Shown here: positions 57,001-64,000 of the stretch, piece by piece
Layout of the letters: every line of letters begins with the position of its first letter
How positions within the stretch are numbered: the first letter of the stretch is position 1
Assembly (NCBI RefSeq): GCF_014805685.1
Contig: NC_060892.1
Coordinates: forward strand, 13,100,990 to 13,164,989
Length of the DNA: 64,000 nt
DNA from: Silurus meridionalis
Taxonomy: Eukaryota; Chordata; Actinopteri; Siluriformes; Siluridae
Direction: 5' to 3'
Translations under genes and position numbers: made by a program
Notes under the pieces: model-generated
What the model was told of the DNA's origin: nothing
What the model saw: the letters and a program-made list of their open reading frames with translations, nothing else
Databases searched by the model: none

Positions 57001-57907
57001 CAGCCTCCCCAGGGTGCATGGGATCCCTCTAGCACTCATTATGAAGTGCTTATGCCAGGCTGCTCCAAGGACACACAGGGTCAGCGGCGACCCAGAAAGC
57101 AGCCTGGCTCTCTGCTGGGCTGTGCACAAGCTGATAATGTTTCAAACCATTGGGGATCAGGCTTCAGGACGTTCCCTTGCTTTCCTGGTGCATGTGTTTG
57201 TGTTTACCTGCATAATGTGATTTTTGCGAGGTTAACGAGGAGAGTGCAGGAGAAAAAAAAACAGCCTTAGACGAACACGTGATCTTAATTCCTTCTGCCA
57301 CATGGGCTGAATTCCAAAAGTGCTGAAAAGATCGGTTGCTCCGAAAGAGCAAATTCTTAGTGGCATTACCTTTATTTTGAAAGCTTGTATGTACCTTCTG
57401 GTTGGGTGGCGACCTTCAGGGGGACAGAGCTCTCTCCACGGCCGTGCTTATTGTATGCCACCACTCGAAAGGAGTACTTGGTGTCTGGCTTGAGGTTCTG
57501 AATGGTGACCTGCATTTCGCCTGGCCTGCTGGTGTTTACGGTCCTCTCCCTGCAGAATGTGACAGTCAGATCAGATCGCAACATAAGCTCAATGTTGACT
57601 CACCACCTTTAACCACGTATTTATAAAAAAAAAAAAAAAAAACTCATAGCACAACAAAATAAAGACTCACATGCTCATCTGTAAGAAGACAGGTTTTAGT
57701 TTATGTCCTACCTTTTGGCACCCTCAAGGCCGTAGTAGACAGAGTAAGTGATGTCGTCACCGTGTGGCTCGAGTGGAAGGCGCCAGGTCAGCTTGATGAA
57801 GCGGGTGGAGACGAGCGAAGCCACTACATCGCGGGGAGCAGACGGCACGGGACCGGGACTGGGACCAGAGCCAGAGACGGGGTTGGAGCCGGAGCTGCCT
57901 TCTGAGC
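38208..57907 (-). CDS. neo1: Neogenin, 5'-partial: FN3 domains, TM and cytoplasmic tail
   Basis: Single-pass receptor for netrins and repulsive guidance molecules, and BMP/RGM co-receptor. Coding exons in transcript order: 57712-57907, 57395-57549, 54813-54961, 54534-54672, 52654-52703, 51454-51598, 49509-49619, 49222-49416, 48736-48831, 45203-45435, 44819-44957, 44532-44639, 44242-44436, 43494-43526 (cassette), 43118-43174, 42425-42560, 42057-42292, 41632-41724, 41209-41367, 40265-40516, 39330-39451, 38208-38291. Total about 1,026 residues plus stop, with every phase consistent. It encodes six FN3 domains, a stalk, one TM helix and the tail with P1, P2 and P3 motifs. The tail ([50 protein letters not shown]) is neogenin and not DCC. 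The Ig domains and signal peptide lie beyond 64 kb. Confidence 0.95.
39330..39451 (-). CDS. neo1: neo1 exon: cytoplasmic
   Basis: Encodes [20 protein letters not shown] then [20 protein letters not shown] and Ser. Human has [19 protein letters not shown] in the same place. Donor GTAAGT. Confidence 0.96.
40265..40516 (-). CDS. neo1: neo1 exon: cytoplasmic, two possible acceptors
   Basis: Encodes [60 protein letters not shown] and a tail to STPLLSQT. Two acceptors 6 nt apart (40516 or 40510) both keep frame. The longer gives ESVRNTP, which matches human neogenin. Confidence 0.94.
41209..41367 (-). CDS. neo1: neo1 exon: cytoplasmic P2 region
   Basis: Encodes [40 protein letters not shown] and [13 protein letters not shown]. 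The proline-rich [16 protein letters not shown] is the neogenin P2-type motif. The His run is slightly expanded. Confidence 0.95.
41632..41724 (-). CDS. neo1: neo1 exon: cytoplasmic
   Basis: Encodes [20 protein letters not shown] then [11 protein letters not shown], almost identical to mammalian neogenin. This segment separates the neogenin and DCC families. Confidence 0.97.
42057..42292 (-). CDS. neo1: neo1 exon: cytoplasmic P1 region
   Basis: Encodes [60 protein letters not shown] and [25 protein letters not shown] is the conserved membrane-proximal motif shared with DCC. Confidence 0.97.
42425..42560 (-). CDS. neo1: neo1 exon: transmembrane helix
   Basis: Encodes [40 protein letters not shown] and TSQQK. 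One long hydrophobic stretch followed by the Arg/Lys stop-transfer run [12 protein letters not shown]. Confidence 0.96.
42561..43117 (-). other. neo1: neo1 intron beside the TM exon
   Basis: 557 bp searched by eye on the minus strand for the longer mammalian stalk exon (SGSNSPHGSPTSP-like). Nothing similar found. Confidence 0.5.
43118..43174 (-). CDS. neo1: neo1 exon: juxtamembrane stalk
   Basis: Encodes [19 protein letters not shown] plus one base of Gly. It corresponds to the Gly-rich stalk before the membrane, where metalloprotease and then gamma-secretase cleavage occur in the family, but is shorter than the human segment. Confidence 0.85.
43494..43526 (-). CDS. neo1: neo1 33-nt cassette exon in the stalk
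   Basis: Encodes [11 protein letters not shown] between acceptor CTAG and donor GTAATT. It starts and ends in the same phase as its neighbours, so it can be included or skipped in frame. Human neogenin has ADSSDKMPNDQ and DCC has DKMANDQ at this place, which supports a real exon. Neogenin is known to be alternatively spliced near the membrane; use here is inferred. Confidence 0.88.
43527..44241 (-). other. neo1: neo1 intron upstream of the cassette exon
   Basis: 715 bp, AT-rich, with a purine-rich block near 43,610-43,660. No other feature. Confidence 0.5.
44242..44436 (-). CDS. neo1: neo1 exon: FN3-6 end
   Basis: Encodes [60 protein letters not shown] and FRTLK. Ends one base into an Ala codon that either the cassette exon or exon 43118 can complete. 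Confidence 0.97.
44532..44639 (-). CDS. neo1: neo1 exon: FN3-6 first part
   Basis: Encodes [20 protein letters not shown] then [16 protein letters not shown], nearly identical to mammalian neogenin. Confidence 0.96.
44819..44957 (-). CDS. neo1: neo1 exon: FN3-5 end
   Basis: Encodes [40 protein letters not shown] and GTTLEA. The acceptor is TAG directly after a T run of about 32 nt on the coding strand. Confidence 0.95.
44960..45004. repeat. poly(A)/(AT)n tract abutting a neo1 splice acceptor
   Basis: About 32 A on plus followed by (AT)n. On the coding minus strand this is (AT)n, then a 32-nt T run, then TAG and exon 44819-44957. Confidence 0.9.
45203..45435 (-). CDS. neo1: neo1 exon: linker and FN3-5 first part
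   Basis: Encodes [60 protein letters not shown] and [20 protein letters not shown]3-5 and FN3-6 form the RGM-binding membrane-proximal pair in neogenin. Confidence 0.96.
45436..48735 (-). other. neo1: neo1 intron, 3.3 kb
   Basis: Contains a reversed SINE (47885-48065). A PPAAPTF-like open frame near 46,760 is not supported as an exon. The 47,330-47,520 stretch looks compositionally conserved but has no named motif. Confidence 0.55.
47885..48065 (-). mobile_element. tRNA-derived SINE, reversed
   Basis: The B box reads GGATTTGAACC on plus (48008-48018). GGTTAAGGGCCCTGCTCAAG and GCAGAGCGTCCGCCAA correspond to the reversed body and tail of the 7908-8070 family. Confidence 0.7.
48736..48831 (-). 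CDS. neo1: neo1 exon: FN3-4 end
   Basis: Encodes [20 protein letters not shown] then [12 protein letters not shown]. The adjoining linker to FN3-5 is short here. In tetrapods this junction is alternatively spliced, but no extra exon was recognised in the 45,436-48,735 intron. Confidence 0.95.
49222..49416 (-). CDS. neo1: neo1 exon: FN3-4 first part
   Basis: Encodes [40 protein letters not shown] and [20 protein letters not shown], ending NIENL. FN3-4 belongs to the netrin-binding region in this family (family knowledge). Confidence 0.96.
49509..49619 (-). CDS. neo1: neo1 exon: end of FN3-3
   Basis: Encodes [20 protein letters not shown] then [17 protein letters not shown]. The GTGPATDW-like G strand is characteristic of neogenin/DCC. 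Confidence 0.95.
49620..51453 (-). other. neo1: neo1 intron, 1.8 kb
   Basis: No transposon recognised. A GC-richer island at 50,775-50,890 stands out from AT-rich surroundings. Confidence 0.5.
51454..51598 (-). CDS. neo1: neo1 exon: FN3-3 core
   Basis: Encodes [40 protein letters not shown] and NQLSKLID. Phase 0 start, one extra base at end. Confidence 0.95.
51599..52653 (-). other. neo1: neo1 intron, 1.05 kb
   Basis: No transposon recognised. A candidate conserved regulatory block spans about 51,760-52,140 (see findings). Confidence 0.5.
52654..52703 (-). CDS. neo1: neo1 exon: start of FN3-3 (50 nt)
   Basis: Encodes [16 protein letters not shown], matching vertebrate neogenin at the opening of FN3-3. 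Acceptor CTTTCCAG, donor GTAAAC. Small exon with large flanking introns. Confidence 0.93.
52704..54533 (-). other. neo1: neo1 intron with hAT insertion
   Basis: Contains the hAT element 52896-53575. The rest is AT-rich with short A/T runs. Confidence 0.6.
52896..53575 (+). mobile_element. hAT (Charlie-like) element with transposase remnant
   Basis: 680 bp. Starts CAGGGGTGTCAAACTCAAGG and ends CAATTGAGTTTGACACCCCTG-type inverted end. Flanks GTCCACAT and ATCTACAT agree at 6 of 8 positions, a worn 8-bp duplication. From 53149 it reads [20 protein letters not shown] then [20 protein letters not shown], the BED-finger start of a ZBED/GTF2IRD2-like hAT transposase, soon lost to stops. The rest of the transposase is deleted. 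Confidence 0.82.
54534..54672 (-). CDS. neo1: neo1 exon: second half of FN3-2
   Basis: Encodes [40 protein letters not shown] and VRTYSD. Phase 0 at start, one extra base at end. Confidence 0.95.
54813..54961 (-). CDS. neo1: neo1 exon: first half of FN3-2
   Basis: Encodes [40 protein letters not shown] and EKSLGDEK. Starts 2 nt into Val, ends in phase 0. Confidence 0.95.
54962..57394 (-). other. neo1: neo1 intron, 2.4 kb
   Basis: Contains a SINE (55203-55372). The 56,930-57,230 stretch is GC-richer and repeat-free and could be conserved non-coding DNA. Confidence 0.5.
55203..55372 (+). mobile_element. Degraded tRNA-derived SINE
   Basis: A box-like TTGGCTCAGTGATTAAG (55208 on), B box-like GTTCAAATC (55253-55261), body CCTTAACAACTGCTCAG and tail ATCACTCTGTCGGCAAATTC then ATAAATGTAAAT. 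Confidence 0.65.
57395..57549 (-). CDS. neo1: neo1 exon: second half of FN3-1
   Basis: Encodes [40 protein letters not shown] and [11 protein letters not shown]. The [16 protein letters not shown] pattern is the F-G region of an FN3 fold. Donor GTACAT. Confidence 0.95.
57712..57907 (-). CDS. neo1: neo1 exon: linker and first half of FN3-1
   Basis: A Gly/Ser/Pro linker ([15 protein letters not shown]) leads into FN3-1 ([33 protein letters not shown]). Ends 2 nt into Arg. The acceptor at 57908-57909 gives correct phase. An alternative upstream acceptor near 57965 would add about 19 residues in frame, so this 5' edge is less certain than the others. Confidence 0.85.
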
Positions 57908-60534
57908 CTGGTGTTACACGGTCAGCAGTGGCACGGATCAGTGTGGGTGAGCATGTGGGGGTGGCTACATCATTGATCGGAAGCGAGTTGTGGATAAGTG
58001 AAGTGAGAATGAAGTGCAAAGTGCGGAAATTCAGGGAGCAAGAGGAAAAAGAAACAGCAAATGAAAAAGAACAGGGAGGAGGAAAAAGGCAAAGTAGGGA
58101 AAAATAAAATAAAAATAAAAAAAGGCATACATAATGGGCCTTTATAAAAAACTAATAAAAACAATGGAATTTCAGTAAAATAATCACAAAAGCAAAAGAA
58201 AAAAATGAATAAATAAGAAAGGAGAGATGGAATGCAAAGAAATTATAACGACTCAATGCCAGGAATGCACAACACCACTGATCCGAGTTCAGTTTCAGTT
58301 AAAGAACCTCGAGACCCTGAAACCTATCTCTCTTAATAACTACCACATTACAAATCTGGCATGGGTTTGGAATATGGGTTTGACATTCTTAATGCAGATA
58401 TGTGAAATATTTCAAGTCCTGACCACTGGAACACACTGTGGTTGGACTTCAGCATATCTTACTCTTGTTTTCCACTGACAGAGTGAAACTTGAGAAATAA
58501 TAATAATAAAAATAAAAAAGCCTTCGCCTATCGTCATTGTGAATTATATCCTCCATAAACTGCACAATTCCAAGTATGCATAATATAAAAACTCAATAAT
58601 GTGAATCATAACCCTGCCTCTGCATGACAGTAAAAATCAATCATGGTCATAAATGAATGTCTGTAGTGAGGTTAATGCAATCTGAAAGTAAAGATGAGTG
58701 CCATTATTTGCCTGAAACCAAATACCAGCTAGGAAATTAAAGTATTATTCCCTAAAAGCAATGCTGTATTGGCATAGAACAAAATTAACATTAAAACAAA
58801 CATGCCCAGCCACATAACCAAAGTATGGTTTATTCAATGTGATTTATGCTGGCACTCCATTATAATCTGTTCATTATTATCATATATAATTTTATTCTGG
58901 GAAATATGAGCACAGATTAGAACCAAACATAGCCATAATTACACACCACTGCTTCTCTGTTGCAAATTTATTTTTTGCACAAACTACAGCTCTATCTGCA
59001 GCTAGCCATAATGCTTCATTCAGAAAACTACACAGACTAATGATGCCCATCTGTAAAACACTCATTAATTGTGAGAACCATTAGTCTGTAGTATTCTCTA
59101 AGGGATATGACCCATTAACCAGAGAGCATATTAAACATTAGCTGCAACAATTATAGAATCAAACATACATGAAACAAGAAGCCACAAATGTTTCTATGCC
59201 ATTCTGTCCACGATCTGTATTTAGCTTTTGTGTTGTGTAAAAGTGTGTTGCAGCTCTGTCCATGTCCTAGCAGTTGAATTTCCTCTATCTTGCTCACACA
59301 CTGTGCCAGAATAAGCTTTCAGAAATCTGCTATCGGATTGACCCCATTTCAAGGCTGAGCTTCAGTAAACAGCAAAGGCTTGACTTTAGATGAATCGGGG
59401 TTCGGAAACAGGGAAAAGGTGAAGGGAAGGGTGAACAGAGGAGACTGTACAGAGTGAAAACTGCACCGAAGCCATGTGCTGGTTATCCATCTGGCTCCAT
59501 TGTGTTTTCAATCCCTCTCTTTTTCTGTCCAAAACTCAACAAGCGCTAACGCGGCAACACATGGCGGCTAACGGCGAAAGACTCATGTTTGTTCTATTCA
59601 TAGTGAAGAGCAATCGCTGGTGTCGTCTGAACAGATGGCAACAGTGCCTTATTAATAGCAGACATTACAGCTTAGTTGGAAAGGTCACCAGGCAGAATGA
59701 AAAAGAAAACTCAGGAAACTATTAGCAGGAAAGTTGCATGGACTTCTGAACCACTTTTACTTTGTATAAACAAAGGAAAGCGTCGGTTACCCAACTGCAA
59801 AAAGAGTTCAAAAACAAAAACAAGAGTCTACAGACTCAAGCATTAGCTATTACCTTGAGATGTGCTGGAGTTGCGTTTCATTATTAATGGCTTATTATAT
59901 CAATATTGATGTGATTTCAAAATACAGAGAGCAGTGATGACTTCTGCATCTCCACTCATTATAGGAAGAAAAGACTGGACAAAAGGGGACACCACCATGT
60001 GCAGCTTTTAGATTTTAAAATTGAAATGTGCAGCTGTTTCCTTTGTGTAATTATCCTAAGCCAGGTGTAAGGATGACTGGTTTGCATTTTCTAAGGCATT
60101 ATAAATATTGATATCTCAAGCTTGTATGGTACACGTCTGAGGCACAGTCTGATGTAGTCTTTGCACGTCCCATGTGTTCTTTCTTAGTGTCTCTGATGAT
60201 AACATCATGTGAGACCAGATCTGACAGCTTGTGACATTTGGCTGAGCTGCTGATCTGCAAACAAAAGGCTAAAAGCTTGATACACATGAGTACAATGCTT
60301 TTAGGAAGGAAGTTAAAGAAATCAAATCATACAATCTTTGGGGGTTTGATCATTTTGTCTTTTTTTTTCTGTCGGTTGTTGATTGATTAAACATATGCTC
60401 AGGAGACAAGATTGGACTGCAACAAATCTCCCCCACCACAGGTGGACAAATGATGCAATGTTTGTCTGCATTCCACCTTGTTTTGAGAAACACTGGAATA
60501 TACCAATTTATAAGCTATATCTCCAAGATGAATA

Positions 60535-60600
60535 AGATAAGATATACGATAAGATATGCCTTTATTCGTCCCACAGTGGGGAAATTTGCACCAGGAAGCA
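60535..60600 (+). repeat. Fish retroelement tail fragment
   Basis: ATAAGATATGCCTTTATTCG then TCCCACAGTGGGGAAATTTG is a phrase common at the 3' tail of fish LINE/SINE repeats. The family is not identified. Confidence 0.45.
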
Positions 60601-61277
60601 TTGCCTGGTCATTGTGGAGTTTTAGAAACGGAACTTGATCAGTTCTGCAGAGGTTTTGTTCTCGCTTTAGAGTCTGCAAAAAAATGCTGCAGTGTCAGCA
60701 CTCTGCCAAAGCAGCACAGAGAATGTCATGAATATGGGAAGAAGATGGATTAAAGCATAACACTGTTTTTGAGATTAATTGAATGCAAGATGACTGGGTG
60801 ACTCAGGTGACTGGGAATGACTCAGCCTGCTCTCAAATGAAGCATCTTCTTGCTATATTTCTAGGGATAATAGCAGGTTCATCAAAGAGTATCTGTGAAG
60901 GCCACTGCTTTACAGAGCAGGACACATTGCTTCACACGAGTGTGTGACATAGATCTCTGCATTGTCCTTGCAGGTAACAACCAGGTTTCAAAAGAGGTTG
61001 AAGCCTATTTGCCATCAAGGTCCAGATATGGGTATCAGTTTCACTGAACTCAACTCCCCAGGTTCACAATCTTTTTTTATTTTATTTATTTTTTAAGATA
61101 ACACTGAGTGACCAATACGCTCAGGATATAAAAAGGTACAAAACTGTAATTTCCTTGCAGCTGTAGTGGTACCCTAACATTCAGCACCTTTACTCTGGTT
61201 TTTTTTTACATTAAGTGGAATTGTAATTGTAAAAGTACACTACATCCGTCTTGCTAAGAAAAATAGACATACTAGTA

Positions 61278-61345
61278 GTATAGAAATGGATAGATAGAGC
61301 ATTTTATTCATCCCAGAGGGAAATTCACATATTACAGGAGCACAG
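61278..61345 (+). repeat. Related retroelement tail fragment
   Basis: GATAGATAGAGCATTTTATT then CATCCCAGAGGGAAATTCAC resembles the 60535-60600 tail, about 0.7 kb away. It is likely a second fragment of the same repeat class. Confidence 0.45.
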
Positions 61346-61422
61346 TGAGTAAGAAGTATACTAAAGCAATTTATATTATAGATGCATAATAACGGAAAAT
61401 AAGTATATAGATACACAGCAGA

Positions 61423-61530
61423 GGTGCCCAAAATTTGTACTATGAAGGGACAAAAATCAAACTTGATTGAAGGCCATGGGCCATTTACATTATATAAAAA
61501 TAAAAGTCATATACGACATGGTGAACAAAA
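61423..61530 (+). mobile_element. Partial hAT-type repeat
   Basis: Starts CAGAGGTGCCCAAAATTTGT, then AATCAAACTTGATTGAAGGC and CATGGGCC, matching the opening of a frequent fish hAT-type repeat (CAGGGGTGCCCAAAC...). The opposite end was not found. Confidence 0.5.
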
Positions 61531-64000
61531 TCAAAGAGCTAAATTTGGCTCTTTTTTTTTTTTTTTTTTGCATCTCCAGCAAAGTTGCTTTCTCCCCAGC
61601 ATACTGCTACAATGAACTGCACATGCTACCACAGAGTGATAGATCTTTATCATCTTACTGCAAATATTAAAGGACCTGGGCTTTCTTAAACGTAGAGTCT
61701 GTTTATCCAAGCGTATACATAATATATACGCTTGAAAAACCCACCGAATTGGTCCTACTTCCTAAAACTTCAGTCACTAATTAGTTTTTGTCTAAGTGCT
61801 GAATCCATGATGTTATTAAAATGCAAAAAAAAAATGATCTTGCTAAAACTTTTGAAATTCAAAAGAGAAGGCTAAAGTATATATCAGGTCAAACATTATT
61901 TTGTAAAACCATTCATCTTTAGACTTTTTGTTGTGTGTTGGGAAATTAAAACACCACAGCTTCAGGGATAGTCCTGGCTTGGCATTTGATACAGAGCCAT
62001 GCTGTTCTGTTTGGAACCAATATTAGTGTGCAAAGGAGTGCGGAACGGAGACAGGTCTATCAGCACAGTCGGCCTTTTGAAAGGTTGTCTTGTAGTCAGT
62101 GGTACGGGCAATTGGGCAGGTTGCCACCTTTTGGGGAACTTCCTGTCAACAGACACCCAAGCTCTCATTGTTCTTTGAAATAAATAAATAAAAAAGTACT
62201 GCAAGGTGGCACCTAAAGCCGATGGCTGAGGACACTCATTTAACGCTTCACTGAAATTCTCCTCTCAGGCTGAGATAAGTTTTTACTGTGAGCTTATGGC
62301 TAGGCATTGTGACCTTCATACAACGGCTAATTTGCTGGAAGAGGATGAAACAATGTGACATTTTTGTGATTTTGCCAGACTTGCTTTAGCCTTTTCATGT
62401 CAGCAAATAGTTGCTCCATGACATTGTTTCCAGGGTTCCAGCATTGAGGGGTTGACGCCTTCACAATAAAAAGCAAAAAAACAAACAGGTCGCAGTAGTT
62501 TTACCAAAATCTTTTTGTAGCAAAGCAAAAGCCATAACAACTTGCTTGAACTGAGCATCTGCTGTTATGTTTACCAATTTTGAAGGGTCTTCATGAAAGG
62601 TCTTCATTTGATCACAGCACTTTCATTACTCTATTCGGTCTTAAAACCAAATGGAGCACGTTAGACCACTGGTTATTAACCAGGAAGCCTTGTAAACAAC
62701 AAGAGAATGTAAAAAGTCACTCGGGGGGCTGCTGAGGTGCTATAAATAACAAACATGTGTGCTCTTCTATTAGTTGTCTTTGCCACACAGGCCTAATTTA
62801 AGTGTCAATGGAAAACTAAGAACTCTCTGAGGAGACATTCTGTTCATGTTTTATAGCATACTGCAAGTCCAAGAGCACCACACAAAACAAAGCAAATTAA
62901 TCACAAATTCTGTCTAAGTCAGCTTGGTGTACCTTGGCATTCTTCACCCTTGATGCATCACACTGACAAATACCAGCCAGTGGGGCAAGCCAGGGGTTCG
63001 ACTATGGGAAAAAAAGCAGGTGAGAGAAGAAACCATGAGTTCTAGGGTGCAACAGTGTGGGAGTTATTCCTGTGCCACGTGGCCTGAGCAGGCTCTCCAT
63101 GAAATACAGAAGCAGCCATTACAGGGCAGATCTGCTAAAAAAGCCTGCTGTGTGTCAGAAGCTTCTTGTGGGTTTTATTTTCTCCTCCCTCAAGCTGGGA
63201 GTTGCAGAGCAACACATCACTCGACTCGCCCCATGCGGAAAATTCCTCACACTCCACCAACCGCACCCAAGCACCACAAACCTGGAGATTAAGTCTGAGT
63301 AAAGAGCACTATGGGAGGATCAAACAAACACTGGTAAATGGCTTTCACGGGATGCTGGTTTGATATGAAGCCTCAAGGAGAAAAAAATAAAGTGTGAAGT
63401 ATGTGATAAAATTTGGGACAAAATAAAGCATCTTGGAGCCACAAATGAAAGCTGAGAAAAAAAGCAAGCATTCAAATGCAAATATGAAATCATTCGAATC
63501 CAAGTGGCAAATAAATAGGATCAGACAAAAGAACAAGAGTTCATCCACAAGTCGTGCCATTCCCATTATTTTTTTTAATAAACATCCGAAAAGTGCAGTT
63601 TATTGAGATATCTGCCAGCCTTTCACACTGAGGCATGTGAAAATATGGCTGAAAGACACAGAGTGAGAAAGCAACTAATCCTCATTCCAAAAGCTGAAAT
63701 CCAATTCAATGATATAAGAAACTCATTATGAGCTATGGAATAATGTTAACCTAGCTGGCATTTCTGTTTAATGCGTCTAGTTTTTTTTTTTCTCTTCACA
63801 TACAAACACAACTATCCTTCTGTTGTCTGAGGAAAAACAACCCCACAAACCTCAGCAATAGCAGAGTTGCGCTTTGGGTAATAATAGCCTGTCAGGCCAT
63901 GAGATAAAAACAAAACAACTCAGGTGAGAAAAAAATAAAGTAAATCTCCGATGTGTACAGGAGAAAAGAAGGCCAGTGATTTAAAAAAAAAAAGAAAAAA

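Larger units (their letters stand above)
57908..64000 (-). other. neo1: neo1 intron (right end open), at least 6 kb
   Basis: No Ig-domain exon was recognised on the minus strand to the window edge. It holds two repeat tails (60535-60600, 61278-61345), a hAT fragment (61423-61530) and a possible conserved stretch at 58,840-59,160. Confidence 0.6.

Noticed and set aside
57748..58107. 119-codon plus-strand frame
   Set aside because: It is antisense to the neo1 FN3-1 exon and shows no independent coding features.
61715..61740. Short hairpin AAGCGTATA...TATACGCTT
   Set aside because: A 9-bp stem is too small and common to support a function or a mobile element.

Overview
The window is vertebrate nuclear DNA, almost certainly from a teleost fish. 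It has intron-rich genes with canonical GT/AG splice sites, AT-rich introns, long microsatellites and many small DNA transposons and tRNA-derived SINEs of types common in fish. Some repeat motifs recall ostariophysan (catfish-like) genomes, but I cannot fix the species. No bacterial operon, CRISPR array, virus or novel multigene system is visible.

Three genes account for all coding sequence I can support. (1) csnk1g1, plus strand, about 1-26,790: casein kinase I gamma 1, a membrane-anchored Ser/Thr kinase. Its first exons lie left of the window. Eleven in-frame coding exons run from the ATP-binding lysine region (3609-3649) to the palmitoylated C-terminus (21930-21984), followed by a probable 4.8 kb 3' UTR. 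A 24-nt candidate microexon lies at 21190-21213. (2) rps17, plus strand, about 28,244-32,040: complete 40S ribosomal protein eS17 in five exons. The first exon codes only for the start methionine, behind a TOP-like start and paired ETS-like sites. (3) neo1, minus strand, from about 36.5 kb to beyond 64 kb: neogenin, receptor for netrins and RGM proteins. Twenty-two exons (one a likely cassette) encode six fibronectin III domains, the transmembrane segment and the complete cytoplasmic tail. The Ig domains and signal peptide lie to the right of the window. All exon phases in the three models join without conflict.

rps17 and neo1 are convergent. The space between them (32.0-36.5 kb) is a nest of transposons: an eroded hAT transposase gene invaded by a TA-flanked MITE and by a hAT with an intact 8-bp target duplication, which itself holds another hAT with its own 8-bp duplication and a copied piece of the neighbouring MITE. 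Another DNA transposon ends about 130 bp upstream of the rps17 start.

The genes do not form a pathway. csnk1g1 and neo1 are signalling genes and rps17 is housekeeping. All three have human counterparts on chromosome 15q, so the grouping probably reflects ancestral linkage. The most useful second looks are the two small alternative exons, the nested transposons, the paired CRE palindromes in front of the dead transposase, the perfect hairpins, and a few candidate conserved non-coding stretches in neo1 introns.
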